From positions 1-64,000 of the forward strand of contig NZ_PQDH01000003.1 in assembly GCF_002964605.1 (NCBI RefSeq): a stretch of 64,000 bases of DNA, read 5' to 3'. The position numbers were made by a program, and so were the translations under genes. Numbering within the stretch: position 1 is the stretch's first letter; each line of letters opens with the position of its first letter. Under the pieces are notes generated by a model. That model had not been told where the DNA came from, ran no database searches, and worked only from the letters and a program-made list of their open reading frames with translations. Positions 45,335-55,575 of the stretch are shown one piece after another. The DNA comes from Vallitalea okinawensis (GTDB taxonomy: Bacteria > Bacillota > Clostridia > Lachnospirales > PQDH01).

Positions 45335-46333
45335 TTATTTTTCATTCAATTTAACTTTTAGAGCTTCAGTCAGTTTTGGCAGTATAACATTTAAGTCTCC
45401 TACGATACCTACGTCTGCAACCTCAAAGATAGGAGATTCACTATTTTTGTTAATGGCTATGATAAGATCAGAGTCTTCCATACCTGCCACATGTTGAATA
45501 GCTCCAGATATACCGCAAGCAAAATAAAGATTAGGGCGTACGGTTTTTCCAGTTTGCCCGACTTGTCTTTGCCTATCTTGCCATCCTGCATCAACTACTG
45601 CTCTTGATGATGATACTTCAGCATCTAATACATCTGCTAAGTCGTAGAGTTTATTAAAGTTTTCTTTTGAACCAACACCACGACCACCTGATATGAGAAT
45701 CTTGGCATCTTCAATATTTATTTTATGCTTGCTCTCATGAACTATATCAATGATTTCAATCTTATTTTTTTCTTTAATAAGTTGGAAATAGAACTTTTTA
45801 ATATTACCTTGACGACTTTCATCTAATGTCAAAACTTGCATGACTCCTGGACGGACAGTTGCCATTTGAGGTCTAAACTCGGGACAAATGATTGTTGCCA
45901 TGATGTTACCACCAAAGGCTGGTCTTGTCATAAATAATAGACCTGTTTCTTCATCTATTTCTAATTTTGTACAGTCTGCAGTTAAACCAGTGTGTATACG
46001 AGCAGACACACGAGGTGCTAAATCCCTGCCAATAGCTGTTGCACCAAACAAGAAGATTTCTGGTTCATGCTCCTTGATTACCGCAGTTAAAGCTTGTGTA
46101 TAATATTCTGTTACATAGTGCTGATAATCTTGGCTATCTACATATAAAACTTCATCAGCGCCTGCATGTATTAGGTGTTCACCTTGGCTAGCAATTTCAT
46201 GACCTAATAATATAGCAGTTACTTGACTATTCGTTGTCTCTGCTAACTCATTGGCTTTTCCCAATAATTCAAATGCAACTTTTTGTATAGTACCTTCTCG
46301 TTGCTCTATAAAAACAAATATACCTTTGTTCAT
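45335..46333 (-). CDS. etfA: Electron transfer flavoprotein subunit alpha
   Basis: A 332-residue EtfA. The C-terminal FAD domain shows ILISGGRGVGS, SSRAVVDAGW, GQTGKTVRPNLYFACGISGAIQH. There is no N-terminal ferredoxin domain. ATG 46333 follows AAGGAGG; the longer frame has no ribosome site. With EtfB it is the redox partner of the acyl-CoA dehydrogenase encoded next to it and probably bifurcates electrons from NADH to crotonyl-CoA and ferredoxin (known for clostridial Bcd/Etf, inferred here). Confidence 0.95.
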   Translation of the reverse strand: MNKGIFVFIEQREGTIQKVAFELLGKANELAETTNSQVTAILLGHEIASQGEHLIHAGADEVLYVDSQDYQHYVTEYYTQALTAVIKEHEPEIFLFGATAIGRDLAPRVSARIHTGLTADCTKLEIDEETGLLFMTRPAFGGNIMATIICPEFRPQMATVRPGVMQVLTLDESRQGNIKKFYFQLIKEKNKIEIIDIVHESKHKINIEDAKILISGGRGVGSKENFNKLYDLADVLDAEVSSSRAVVDAGWQDRQRQVGQTGKTVRPNLYFACGISGAIQHVAGMEDSDLIIAINKNSESPIFEVADVGIVGDLNVILPKLTEALKVKLNEK

Positions 46334-46382
46334 TGGATACCTCCTTATCTTGCTCCAACCTGTAGAAGCCACTATGGCTTAT

Positions 46383-47168
46383 TTAAATAATGAATTTCTC
46401 TGTCATTTTATTAACAATTATTTGTACAGATTCATCGGTGTTAACTTCATACAGTTTTCCAGCTGTTTTAGCGCCTTTTGTAAAGGATTTTTTAACGCGT
46501 GTTGGTGAGCCTTTTAAACCTAGGTTACTATTATCTATAACAATATCTTCAAGAGTCCACTTAACGATTTCTTTTTCACGGTAAGCATCATAAACATACC
46601 CTACTCGCATGTAGCGAGGTGTATTGAGTTCTGATAATGTTGTAATTAGGCAAGGCATCTCTACTTTTAATAAGTGATACCCATCTTCAAACATACGCTT
46701 TAATATGAGGTGATTATCGCCTTCTAACTGTATATCAGCCACATAGCTTACCTGCGGTAAATCCAAGTGCTCTGCAATTTGAGGTCCTACTTGAGCAGTA
46801 TCACCATCAATGGCTTGACGACCTGTAATAACAAGATCATGAGGTATCTTCCTTAAAGCAGCAGCCAAAGTCGATGATGTTGCCCATGTATCGGCTCCAG
46901 CAAAAGCTCTATCTGTCAATAATATTGCTTCATCGGCTCCCATAGCTAAAGCTTCTCTTAAAGCTACGTCAGCTTGAGGTGGTCCCATGCTCAATACAGT
47001 AACCTTACCTCCATGTTTCTCTCTTAACTGTATGGCTGCTTCTATACCAGCTTTGTCATCTGGATTGATAATACTTGGTACTCCTTGACGTATAAGGGTT
47101 CCAGTCTTTGGATCTAATTTAACTTCTGATGTGTCAGGTACTTGTTTTATACAAACAACAATTTGCAT
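46383..47168 (-). CDS. etfB: Electron transfer flavoprotein subunit beta
   Basis: A 261-residue EtfB: IVVCIKQVPDTSEVKLDPKTG at the start, PDDKAGIEAAIQLREKHGGKV, DEAILLTDRAFAGADTWATS and TGRQAIDGDTAQVGPQIAE. This is the subunit that binds AMP or, in bifurcating clostridial enzymes, an additional FAD. Located between bcd and etfA. AAGGGAG precedes the ATG. Confidence 0.95.
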   Translation of the reverse strand: MQIVVCIKQVPDTSEVKLDPKTGTLIRQGVPSIINPDDKAGIEAAIQLREKHGGKVTVLSMGPPQADVALREALAMGADEAILLTDRAFAGADTWATSSTLAAALRKIPHDLVITGRQAIDGDTAQVGPQIAEHLDLPQVSYVADIQLEGDNHLILKRMFEDGYHLLKVEMPCLITTLSELNTPRYMRVGYVYDAYREKEIVKWTLEDIVIDNSNLGLKGSPTRVKKSFTKGAKTAGKLYEVNTDESVQIIVNKMTEKFII

Positions 47169-47196
47169 ACTAGCACTCCCTTCTATAATGTTTTGT

Positions 47197-48336
47197 CTAT
47201 TTTAATAGATGGGCAGATATAACCATCTTCTGTACTTCGGATGTTCCTTCATAGATTTCAGTAATTTTTGCATCCCGCATCATACGTTCAACTGGGTACT
47301 CTCTTGTATAGCCATAGCCACCATGGAGTTGAACAGCCTTCGTTGTTACTTCCATAGCCACCTCAGCTGCATAAAGTTTAGCCATTGCCGCAAAGTGACT
47401 ATACGGTTCTCTACGGTCTTTAGCAACAGCTGCTTGATAGACTAGCAGTCTTGCAGCTTCTACTTTAGTTTTCATATCAGCTAATTCAAATTGGGTATTT
47501 TGGAACTTCGAAATCGGACGTCCAAATTGCTTTCTTTCTTTCACATAATGAACTGTTTCATCAAGTGCTCCTTGAGCTATTCCTAGAGCTTGAGCTGCTA
47601 TACCAATACGGCCACCGTCTAATGTCTTCATAGCTACTTTAAAGCCTTTACCCTCTTTACCAATGATGTTTTCCTTAGGTACTTTACAGTTTTCAAAGAC
47701 GAGTTCACAAGTTGCTGAACCTCTGATACCCATTTTCTTTTCTTTTTTTCCTATTCGAAAGCCTTCAAACTCTTTTTCTATGATAAAAGCAGAAATACCT
47801 CTAGTACCAGCAGATTTATCGGTCATCGCCATAACAATATAGTAATCTGCATAACCGCCATTTGTAATAAAGATTTTTGAACCATTAATGATGTAATGAT
47901 CCCCTTCTAATACTGCTGTGGTTTGTTGAGCAGCAGCATCTGTTCCAGCATTAGGTTCTGTTAATGCAAAGGCTCCTATTTTTTCACCTTTAGCGAGTGG
48001 TACTAAATACTTTTGCTTTTGCTCTTCAGAACCAAATTCATATATAGGTGATGCACATAATGAAGTATGGGCTGAAAGGATAACTCCTGTTGTACCACAA
48101 TATCTGGATAATTCCTCAACAGCAATAGTGTAACCTAGATTATCGCCACCTTCTCCACCATACTCTTTTGGAAAAGGTATTCCCATAAAGCCATATTTGG
48201 CCATTTTCTCAACTGTTTCTATTGGATAGCGTTCTTCCTCATCAACTTCTTCAGCTAATGGTTTCACTTCTTCCTCTGTAAAAGAACGAAAAAGCTTACG
48301 AAGTAACTGATGTTCCTTTGATAAAGTAAAATCCAT
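47197..48336 (-). CDS. bcd: Acyl-CoA (butyryl-CoA) dehydrogenase
   Basis: The 379 residues are a full acyl-CoA dehydrogenase with catalytic glutamate in [16 protein letters not shown], as in short-chain enzymes. [14 protein letters not shown] binds FAD. In the lysine pathway it reduces crotonyl-CoA, made by Kal, to butyryl-CoA; the adjacent etfBA genes support this. AAAGGAGG precedes the ATG. Confidence 0.94.
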   Translation of the reverse strand: MDFTLSKEHQLLRKLFRSFTEEEVKPLAEEVDEEERYPIETVEKMAKYGFMGIPFPKEYGGEGGDNLGYTIAVEELSRYCGTTGVILSAHTSLCASPIYEFGSEEQKQKYLVPLAKGEKIGAFALTEPNAGTDAAAQQTTAVLEGDHYIINGSKIFITNGGYADYYIVMAMTDKSAGTRGISAFIIEKEFEGFRIGKKEKKMGIRGSATCELVFENCKVPKENIIGKEGKGFKVAMKTLDGGRIGIAAQALGIAQGALDETVHYVKERKQFGRPISKFQNTQFELADMKTKVEAARLLVYQAAVAKDRREPYSHFAAMAKLYAAEVAMEVTTKAVQLHGGYGYTREYPVERMMRDAKITEIYEGTSEVQKMVISAHLLK

Positions 48337-48383
48337 AGTATGCCTCCTTTGTTATTCGAGTAATATTGTTTGCGAATTGATTA

Positions 48384-49169
48384 TTATAGCCCTCTTCGAG
48401 CGATTTCCTCCACCATAAAAGTAGCTACAGAATCGGCCAATTTACCTGGTCCAAAGCCAGCATCATAACCCAACTCCTTTGCTAACTCATGAGTTATACG
48501 AGCTCCACCAACTATAGTGACTAATCTATTCCTAATTCCCTCAGCTTCTAGAAGCTCCATTAATTCTGTTAAATTATCAACATGAACATTTTTTTGTGTA
48601 ACTGTTTGAGAAACTAAGATGACATCAGCTTTAACTTCAATAGCTTTACGAATCAGTTCTTCATTTGGAACTTGACTCCCCAAGTTATAGGCATCAATAT
48701 TACGATAACGTTCTAAACCGTACACACCCGCATAGCCTTTCATGTTCATAATGGCATCAATACCTACTGTGTGTGCATCTGTTCCAGTACTTGCTCCTAC
48801 AACTACTACGTTTCTACCGATTTGCTGATCAATAAAATCTTCTGTTTCATGCATATCCATAATATCTAATTCAACGGCTTCTACTTCTATGGCTTCATAG
48901 TCAACAGAATGGGTTAGGCTACCATAGAGAACGTAAAAAGTAAATTCTTTATCCAGTGATTCATGATGAACAACAGATGGTTCATTTAATCCCATTTTTT
49001 GTGCCAGTAATTTAGCTGCAGCTTCTCCCTTTTCATTGTCGGTCACTGGTAATGTAAAACTCAATTGAACTTTACCATCATTCATAGTATCGCCATAAGG
49101 TTTCAAATGTTTGAAGTCTAAGGTTTGATTAAATTCCTTTTTGTGCATTGAATATAAACCACTAGACAT
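48384..49169 (-). CDS. kamE: Beta-lysine 5,6-aminomutase beta subunit
   Basis: The 261-residue B12-binding subunit of the adenosylcobalamin- and PLP-dependent mutase that turns L-beta-lysine into 3,5-diaminohexanoate. The cobalamin motif is DAHTVGID (His133 ligates cobalt). MNMKG places Lys144, which in the known structure forms the PLP Schiff base, at exactly the same number. Its ATG overlaps the kamD stop by 8 nt (ATGTCTAG), so translation is coupled. Confidence 0.97.
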   Translation of the reverse strand: MSSGLYSMHKKEFNQTLDFKHLKPYGDTMNDGKVQLSFTLPVTDNEKGEAAAKLLAQKMGLNEPSVVHHESLDKEFTFYVLYGSLTHSVDYEAIEVEAVELDIMDMHETEDFIDQQIGRNVVVVGASTGTDAHTVGIDAIMNMKGYAGVYGLERYRNIDAYNLGSQVPNEELIRKAIEVKADVILVSQTVTQKNVHVDNLTELMELLEAEGIRNRLVTIVGGARITHELAKELGYDAGFGPGKLADSVATFMVEEIARRGL

Positions 49170-50721
49170 TTTTCACACCCCCTAACATTTTTTCAATAAA
49201 GGGATTATAATAACCGCTTTCTTTTCGGATGACACCATCTAAACCTTTACCACCATCGATAGGTCGTTTAATACCTGCAAAAATACCTTTTTCCAAGGCA
49301 TTAAAGATACCTACATCTTCGATTTCTTCTAAAAGGTTTAGTGCATTGCCCAGTACTTCATTAGCTCGAGTTTCCATAATACCATCTTTCTTAAATTCTA
49401 TTTCATTGCCTAAGTCTTTCATAGTATTAGCTATATAGCTAGCATTTTCTATAGAAAGCGCACGGTCTGACATGAAAGGTGTGTGTATAGCTTCAGTCAG
49501 CATACCTAATAGATGTATTCTTTGTTCTGTTAAAACTGTTACCATGTTAAATAAAGCATCTTGTACTTGACCTTTAAAGATGTTACCAGTCATATACTTC
49601 GTAGGCGGCATATATTTAAGTGGTGCCTTTGGAAAGATCTGCCGTGCCATTTGTGCTTGTGCTAATTCATATAAAAAACCATTCTCGACTTTGGGGTCTA
49701 TCTCAAATGCATGGCCAAGACCCATCTGTTCTTCAGGTAACCCAGCATATTCAGCAAATTTCTCGTTGATGAATTGAGAAGCTAAAACCGTATGTGCTTC
49801 TTCAATAGCATCTGCTGTCGTTAAGTAATTGTCTTCACCAGTATTAATAATAACGCCTGCATAGGCATTAATCACTCTTGAGAAATATTGATCTACTAGA
49901 GTACGTTTCATGTTAATGTCTCTGAATAAAATACCATATAAGGCATCATTCAACATCACATCCAAACGCTCGAAAGCACCGATAGCTGCTATTTCTGGCA
50001 TACATAAACCTGAACAATAATTACATAGTCGTATGTAGCGTCCTAATTCCTCTCCAACTTCGTCTAAAGCTTTGCGCATAATACTGAAATTTTCCTGTGT
50101 TGCATAAGTTCCTCCAAATCCCTCAGTTGTTGCACCATAAGGTACATAATCTAAAAGACTTTGCCCAGTTGTACGAATAACAGCTATGACATCAGCACCT
50201 TGTTTAGCAGCTGCTACTGCCTGAGTGGTATCTTCATAAATATTACCAGTTGCTACGATAACATAAAGTAATGGACCTTTTTTATCACCATATTTCTGAA
50301 AGTACTTTTCTCGCTTTTGACGATTTTTAGAGATTTTGTTAAGTTGTATGAGCACTACACTTTCTATTCGATCTTTAATAGCTTCAATTGGATAAAAAGG
50401 CAATGTACAGAGATTGAGGTCTTCATCTGCTACTTTTTCTGCTATAGCTTGCGGCTCTAAATCCATATGTAACATAGCATTACCGATATAGTAAGCGACA
50501 CCTATACCTAGCCTTCCGTTTTCCATAATGTGATCAACCACAATATTAGGTAGAGGTACACCAACTTCATTGATACCATCGATACCAAATAATCGACATA
50601 CCGTTCTTTCTATGGTAACAGTCGTGTGTTCGTCGATGAAAGCTTGCGTGTATTTCGCAATCTCCTCTGCTTTAGATCTTGCTCTATCCACATGATTCAT
50701 ATTTAAATTAAGCTTACCCAT
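49162..50721 (-). CDS. kamD: Beta-lysine 5,6-aminomutase alpha subunit
   Basis: A 519-residue TIM-barrel subunit of the 5,6-aminomutase. Typical blocks are IRTTGQSLLDYVPYGATTEG, NYCSGLCMPEIAAIGA and INTGEDNYLTTADA. It carries most of the substrate and cofactor contacts. GGAGGG lies before the ATG, inside the end of kamC, which it overlaps by 8 nt (ATGGGTAA). Confidence 0.97.
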   Translation of the reverse strand: MGKLNLNMNHVDRARSKAEEIAKYTQAFIDEHTTVTIERTVCRLFGIDGINEVGVPLPNIVVDHIMENGRLGIGVAYYIGNAMLHMDLEPQAIAEKVADEDLNLCTLPFYPIEAIKDRIESVVLIQLNKISKNRQKREKYFQKYGDKKGPLLYVIVATGNIYEDTTQAVAAAKQGADVIAVIRTTGQSLLDYVPYGATTEGFGGTYATQENFSIMRKALDEVGEELGRYIRLCNYCSGLCMPEIAAIGAFERLDVMLNDALYGILFRDINMKRTLVDQYFSRVINAYAGVIINTGEDNYLTTADAIEEAHTVLASQFINEKFAEYAGLPEEQMGLGHAFEIDPKVENGFLYELAQAQMARQIFPKAPLKYMPPTKYMTGNIFKGQVQDALFNMVTVLTEQRIHLLGMLTEAIHTPFMSDRALSIENASYIANTMKDLGNEIEFKKDGIMETRANEVLGNALNLLEEIEDVGIFNALEKGIFAGIKRPIDGGKGLDGVIRKESGYYNPFIEKMLGGVKNV

Positions 50722-52168
50722 GACTTTCTTCCCTCCTTATTTTTTCAATAGTATGAATGAGTTCTTGATCAAGTCCAAGAAGTTTAGCTATTTTAATTCC
50801 TTCTTTGGGCACTTCTTCTTGTATATTAACCTCTTTCAATCGATAGTCCATCATTTGTCCTATGGTTTCAAGTATATCATCCATTGAATCCTTAACTGGC
50901 ATATCTAATTGCTGAAGTCCTACCACTTGATAGTGACGAACGCCCTCCATCAGAATATGATCATAATGACTCGTTATAACAAAATAGCCGGAATACTTTT
51001 TTAAATATTGTATGAGTCCCTTAACAATTAGTTGGCCTTCTGTTGGATTAGTACCTCTTGCAAACTCATCGATGGCAATAATGCCAGACTTTCTATTGAT
51101 TTGGCTTAATACTTCTTTAAGCTGAATAACCTCTGTACCGAAACTGCTTAATCCACCACTCTGCTGATTCATGTCTTCATATACAAAGTCAAAGTAATCC
51201 ATGTAAGGTGTTTTTATAAAACTAGCAAAAACATAGAATCCCATATGAGCCAAAGTTAAATTGAGTAATAATGTTCTTAAAGCAATAGTTTTGCCACCCA
51301 TATTAGCCCCAGTTATAACAGTAACCCCTTGTTCTATTCTCATATCTACGGATGTAAAATGTCGACCTTTTTGTGCCAACTCTTCTACAATTATAGGATG
51401 ATAAAGACCTTTTAAAACAATACACTGATCATTTTCATCAAAGTTTGGTCTTGTTCCACCGTATGCTAATTGTAGACGAACTTTAGCAAGATGGATATCT
51501 ATAAGACCTAATTTCTCTATATTAGCTTTAAGTGCTGGTAGAGATGGTTTTAATTTCATAGTTAATTGTTCTCGAAAGCATCTTTCTTCCTCTTTTTCCT
51601 CTATGACCAATTGTTGACGTTTAGTCATCAGTTCCTCTCTATCTTGACTAGTAGTCGCTTTCGCAATAGCCTTTTCAACTAATCGTTTTTCAAGACGCGC
51701 TATCTGCAATTGGGGCGTTCCGTCATTTGGTATATAAAATGTAGGTAGTCCGGTTTGATCAGGATCTAACAGCACTAAACATTGATCTAAATTAGCTAAT
51801 TGAAGCTCAATAATTGGTTTTTCAAGTATCTTCTTAAGTTGACTTCTAAGATTTTGAATAACCATTACCTGTTGCTTTATTTCAAATAATTGGGTTAAAT
51901 CCAATGTTTGATCCTTCTCGCAAGAATCAATAATGGGTATAATATTCTTTAACTGTCGGAGTGTAGCATCTAGAGCTTTAGTAACCGGAAGATGGTCTTT
52001 TAGAAGGTTTTGATAATAATCTAAAGCATCAAATTCCTTTTGAAGAAGCTTTTCTTCTTCCTTTTTGTACGGAACTAAGCTTACTAGCTGTTCTTTACCA
52101 TATGGACTTAGAAGATGAAGTTTAGCTATAATCTGCTGTAAATCCTGTTGCAATTTAGATGCTTTCAA
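50714..52168 (-). CDS. kamC: MutS-like ATPase of the lysine operon
   Basis: A 484-residue protein with the core and ATPase parts of MutS but no mismatch-reading N-terminal domain. Walker A is TGANMGGKTIALRTLLLN, Walker B is SGIIAIDEFARGTNPTEGQ, and the helical lever part precedes them. I start at TTG 52168 (AGGAGG 8 nt upstream); an in-frame GTG at the ribosome site is less likely. Lysine-fermenting clusters usually carry this gene with kamB. A role in reactivating the B12 enzyme is a proposal, not established here. Confidence 0.88.
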   Translation of the reverse strand: MKASKLQQDLQQIIAKLHLLSPYGKEQLVSLVPYKKEEEKLLQKEFDALDYYQNLLKDHLPVTKALDATLRQLKNIIPIIDSCEKDQTLDLTQLFEIKQQVMVIQNLRSQLKKILEKPIIELQLANLDQCLVLLDPDQTGLPTFYIPNDGTPQLQIARLEKRLVEKAIAKATTSQDREELMTKRQQLVIEEKEEERCFREQLTMKLKPSLPALKANIEKLGLIDIHLAKVRLQLAYGGTRPNFDENDQCIVLKGLYHPIIVEELAQKGRHFTSVDMRIEQGVTVITGANMGGKTIALRTLLLNLTLAHMGFYVFASFIKTPYMDYFDFVYEDMNQQSGGLSSFGTEVIQLKEVLSQINRKSGIIAIDEFARGTNPTEGQLIVKGLIQYLKKYSGYFVITSHYDHILMEGVRHYQVVGLQQLDMPVKDSMDDILETIGQMMDYRLKEVNIQEEVPKEGIKIAKLLGLDQELIHTIEKIRREESHG

Positions 52169-53216
52169 AGGATTCACCTCCTAAAACGTTAATGATTGGA
52201 CCACTGACTTTTGCTTTTAGTCCCTCATAAAAATCTTGCTCATTAAAACTATAACCATAAGGCGAGTAAGGATTATAAGTTACTGCAGCTATTGGTATGT
52301 TGTACAAACTATTAATCTCAATCCTACTCTTTTTAAATAGTTCATAAGTTGAGTTCATTACAAACATTTTTGTGCCATCCTGAATAACAATTCTAAGAGT
52401 ATCATTCTTTTTTACCTTATTGATTAAGCCACTAACAAGTGAATCCGTTAGCGCTCCTTTAATCAATAAATAAGAATCATCATCTTTTTTCTCATTCAAA
52501 ATACATTGATGAAAACCTAGCGTTGTATCTACTGGTATAGGACGATAACTCCCCTTTTCATTCATCCAAACCACTTTATGATCGACCATGATATCTTTGT
52601 ATCTTTTTTGAATTAAAGGGTTTGCTATAGGAAAAGACAAGAGCTCTTTTACTTTCTTTGTTTCATCAATGACTTTATCCATCCGCCGATCAAAGGCAGC
52701 CCCTGTAACCAATACAGCACCATCAATCATAGAACTTGCTAAAGTACCTACACGGCTAAGAGCTCCATCTATAAGGAGTTTTTCTGCACCAAATTTTTTT
52801 AGGTACTTACAGATGACCTCCATCTGTTCATTATATGAAGGACCTGACAGTTCTACATAGCCATCGCTCATGGCTTCGGCAATGACAATTGGTCCTAAGG
52901 GTGTATGAAGTGGCGTCACATCGTGAATCTTTTTTGAGATATCACATGATTGAAGTAAAGAATTCTTTGCAGTAGCTATTATGGTTCCAGTTTTTACATA
53001 AATCTTTGGTTTACTCGTACTATAAATGAGATCCTTTTCTTCACCGTCTCGTCCAATTGAAGTTAATCCTAATTTAATCTGACTAAAGTTCTCAATAAGG
53101 TGACATAAAACTGTTGTTTTACCCACGTTCTTATGAATACCAATTATTCCTATTGTTGAAAAAGGAGCCACCAAGTCACCAAGTTGGCTCCTAGGGTTAG
53201 AGGGACTATCCCACAT
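52155..53216 (-). CDS. kamB: KamB, P-loop protein of the lysine operon
   Basis: The 353-residue protein has a Walker A motif GIIGIHKNVGKTTVLCHL (residues about 23-40), then VIAEAMSDGYVELSGPS and SRVGTLASSMIDGAVLVTG. Found with kamC in lysine clusters; likely acts with it. The ATG at 53216 overlaps the kamA stop by 11 nt but has no Shine-Dalgarno sequence. Codons 9-17 form an inverted repeat GGAGCC/GGCTCC (53163-53190) that includes AGGAG. Start choice is therefore uncertain; a later TTG or GTG (residues 15-16) is possible. Confidence 0.85.
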   Translation of the reverse strand: MWDSPSNPRSQLGDLVAPFSTIGIIGIHKNVGKTTVLCHLIENFSQIKLGLTSIGRDGEEKDLIYSTSKPKIYVKTGTIIATAKNSLLQSCDISKKIHDVTPLHTPLGPIVIAEAMSDGYVELSGPSYNEQMEVICKYLKKFGAEKLLIDGALSRVGTLASSMIDGAVLVTGAAFDRRMDKVIDETKKVKELLSFPIANPLIQKRYKDIMVDHKVVWMNEKGSYRPIPVDTTLGFHQCILNEKKDDDSYLLIKGALTDSLVSGLINKVKKNDTLRIVIQDGTKMFVMNSTYELFKKSRIEINSLYNIPIAAVTYNPYSPYGYSFNEQDFYEGLKAKVSGPIINVLGGESFESI

Positions 53217-54465
53217 GATGATGACGTTGTCTTTCTAATGATTTAGGTTCTAAGGATTTATATAAACCTTGTTGCAGACCTGCTACCCCAACCATTCTTG
53301 ATCCTTTGTTACCTTTACATATCTCACAATGACACTCACTATGGTAATCTTCAGGTTCTACATAGGTGGTAATTAAACCTTCAAAGTTACGTAAGATGTA
53401 TTTACCTTCAGATTGTGAAACAATATAATTAGGCATGATTGGTGTCTTCCCACCACCACCTGGTGCATCAATAACGTAAGTTGGTACAGCGTAACCAGAT
53501 GTATGACCTCTTAATCCTTCCATGATTTCCAAACCTTTAGCGACACTTGTTCGGAAATGACCTAATCCCATGGATAAATCACATTGATAGATATAATAAG
53601 GTCTTACACGCATTTTAACTAAATCATGGACTAATTTTTTCATGACATGAACACAGTCATTGACTCCTTTTAATAAAACGGACTGGTTCCCTAAAGGAAT
53701 TCCTGCATCAGCTAATCTTGTTATAGCTTCTATGGATTCCTCAGTAATCTCATCACTGTGATTAAAATGCGTGTTCAACCAAATTGGATGGTACTTTTTA
53801 AGCATTGTAACAAGACCTTCTGTTATGCGTTGTGGCATAACGACTGGTGTTCTTGAGCCAATACGAATGATTTCTACATGTGGTATAGCTCTTAATTTCT
53901 TAATGATAGTTTCTAATCGATCATCTGAAAGTAGCAAAGGATCTCCGCCAGAAATCAAAACATCTCTTACTACTGGGTTAGATTCAATATACTGGATTGC
54001 ACGATTAATTTTATCCATGGACATTGAACAATCCGTATGTCCAGCAAAGCGTCTACGCGTACAATGACGACAATACATGGCACATTGGTCAGTAACTAAT
54101 AGTAAAACCCGATCTGGATATCGATGTGTTAATCCAGGTACAGGTGAATCAACATCTTCGTGTAGAGGATCTTCTAAATCCTCGCTAGAAAGGTGAAGCT
54201 CCAAAGCACGTGGTATAGCCTGCTTTCTTACTGGACAATGAGGATTTTCATCATCGATTAAAGTAAGGTAATAGGGCGTTATAGCCATGCGTAAAGTTTT
54301 TAATGTGTCCTTTATACCTTCTTTCTCATCATCTGTAAGATGTATATACTTTTCTAATTCATCTAGCGTTTCAATTCGATTACGTGTTTGCCAATGCCAG
54401 TCATTCCATTGTTCATCTGTTATTGTTGGAAAATAACGTTTGCGCCGTTCTAGTGGATTTGACAT
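53206..54465 (-). CDS. kamA: Lysine 2,3-aminomutase
   Basis: A 419-residue radical-SAM and PLP enzyme that converts L-lysine to L-beta-lysine, first step of the pathway. The 4Fe-4S/SAM cysteines are C128, C132 and C135 (CAMYCRHC), the PLP lysine is K340 in PGGGGK, and lysine-binding aspartates fall at D296 and D333, all offset by +3 from the C. subterminale enzyme. A zinc-type C-terminal segment ECHCEICKG is present. ATG 54465 follows GGGGGT. Overlaps kamB by 11 nt. Confidence 0.98.
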   Translation of the reverse strand: MSNPLERRKRYFPTITDEQWNDWHWQTRNRIETLDELEKYIHLTDDEKEGIKDTLKTLRMAITPYYLTLIDDENPHCPVRKQAIPRALELHLSSEDLEDPLHEDVDSPVPGLTHRYPDRVLLLVTDQCAMYCRHCTRRRFAGHTDCSMSMDKINRAIQYIESNPVVRDVLISGGDPLLLSDDRLETIIKKLRAIPHVEIIRIGSRTPVVMPQRITEGLVTMLKKYHPIWLNTHFNHSDEITEESIEAITRLADAGIPLGNQSVLLKGVNDCVHVMKKLVHDLVKMRVRPYYIYQCDLSMGLGHFRTSVAKGLEIMEGLRGHTSGYAVPTYVIDAPGGGGKTPIMPNYIVSQSEGKYILRNFEGLITTYVEPEDYHSECHCEICKGNKGSRMVGVAGLQQGLYKSLEPKSLERQRHHHVG

Positions 54466-54537
54466 ATACAATACCCCCATTAATTTTAGAAAATAATATA
54501 GATTATAGAATAACTTATACGTTTCTTACTGGATTAC

Positions 54538-55569
54538 CTATGCATATAATTGATGGAAAAGATCTCTGATTTCTTTTGATTCTCTCAATAAGTTGAGTGT
54601 TAACTCAGCATGACCTTTTGTATAGCCGTTACCTACAATCATTGTTACATCACGGCCAACGCCTTCTGCACCTAATGCTGATTTTGTAAAGGAAGTTGCC
54701 ATTGAGAAGAAGTATACTACACCATCATCTTTGGTAGGTAATATTGAAGCCATTTCAGTGTCCATAATGTTGACGTTATTAATTGTTACATCAACGCCTT
54801 CTCCATTTGTCAATGCAACTACTTGTTCATAAACATCTACTGCTTTTCTTGCATCTGCGATAATGACATGATGAGCTAATCCCATCTCTTTAATACGCTT
54901 TGCATTTTCGCGATCATATTCGATGACGATGAGTTGACCACGTCCATCTAACTTTTTCATAGCCTGATAACAACAAAGTATACCTGACTTACCGCCACCA
55001 CCGATGATTAAAACACGATCACCAGACTTAACCAGCTTATCAACTTGAGCTGGGGCACCTGCTACATCCAATGCTGCTAATGCTACCTTTTCTGGCAAAT
55101 CTTCAGGTAGTACAGCGTATAAGCCGCTTTCAAATAAAATGGCTTGACCGTCTATATCAACCTGGTCATTCTCTAAATGTATCTTTTTAATGTTATTGAT
55201 TTTTAAAGGTGTTAATGATAGAGACACTAAAGTTGCTATTTTATCTCCAATCTTAAGATTTTGATCAGGAAAATCATCACCAATCTCTATGACTGTTCCT
55301 ATAAGCATACCACCTGAACCTGTTACAGGGTTTTGCATTTTACCTCTGTCTGAAACAATAGTTGTAATCATCTCAGTCATCTTCTCAACATCTTTATGAC
55401 AGGCTTCTTTGATTTGAGTAAAGCTAGCAGAATCTATATTAAGGGTCCTCACATCAATTTTGATTTCATTACTGCTGATCTTCATACTACTATCAATTTT
55501 TTTTGCTGCTTGTGGCAAGCAACCCTTTGGTTCAATTACACGGTGAGTTCCGAACTTACATCCTTTCAT
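54538..55569 (-). CDS. kdd: L-erythro-3,5-diaminohexanoate dehydrogenase
   Basis: The 343-residue enzyme oxidises 3,5-diaminohexanoate to 3-keto-5-aminohexanoate with NAD+, releasing ammonia. It begins with FGTHRVIEPKGCLPQAA, has the dinucleotide-binding loop VLIIGGGGKSGILCC and the closing GHAELTLNLLRES. The family is specific for this pathway. Located 6 bp behind kce. AAGGAG precedes the ATG. Confidence 0.96.
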   Translation of the reverse strand: MKGCKFGTHRVIEPKGCLPQAAKKIDSSMKISSNEIKIDVRTLNIDSASFTQIKEACHKDVEKMTEMITTIVSDRGKMQNPVTGSGGMLIGTVIEIGDDFPDQNLKIGDKIATLVSLSLTPLKINNIKKIHLENDQVDIDGQAILFESGLYAVLPEDLPEKVALAALDVAGAPAQVDKLVKSGDRVLIIGGGGKSGILCCYQAMKKLDGRGQLIVIEYDRENAKRIKEMGLAHHVIIADARKAVDVYEQVVALTNGEGVDVTINNVNIMDTEMASILPTKDDGVVYFFSMATSFTKSALGAEGVGRDVTMIVGNGYTKGHAELTLNLLRESKEIRDLFHQLYA

Positions 55570-55575
55570 AAATAA

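Noticed and set aside
44789-45497. Overlapping plus-strand frames opposite the thiolase and etfA genes
   Set aside because: Antisense to strongly conserved genes; their translations show no domain pattern.
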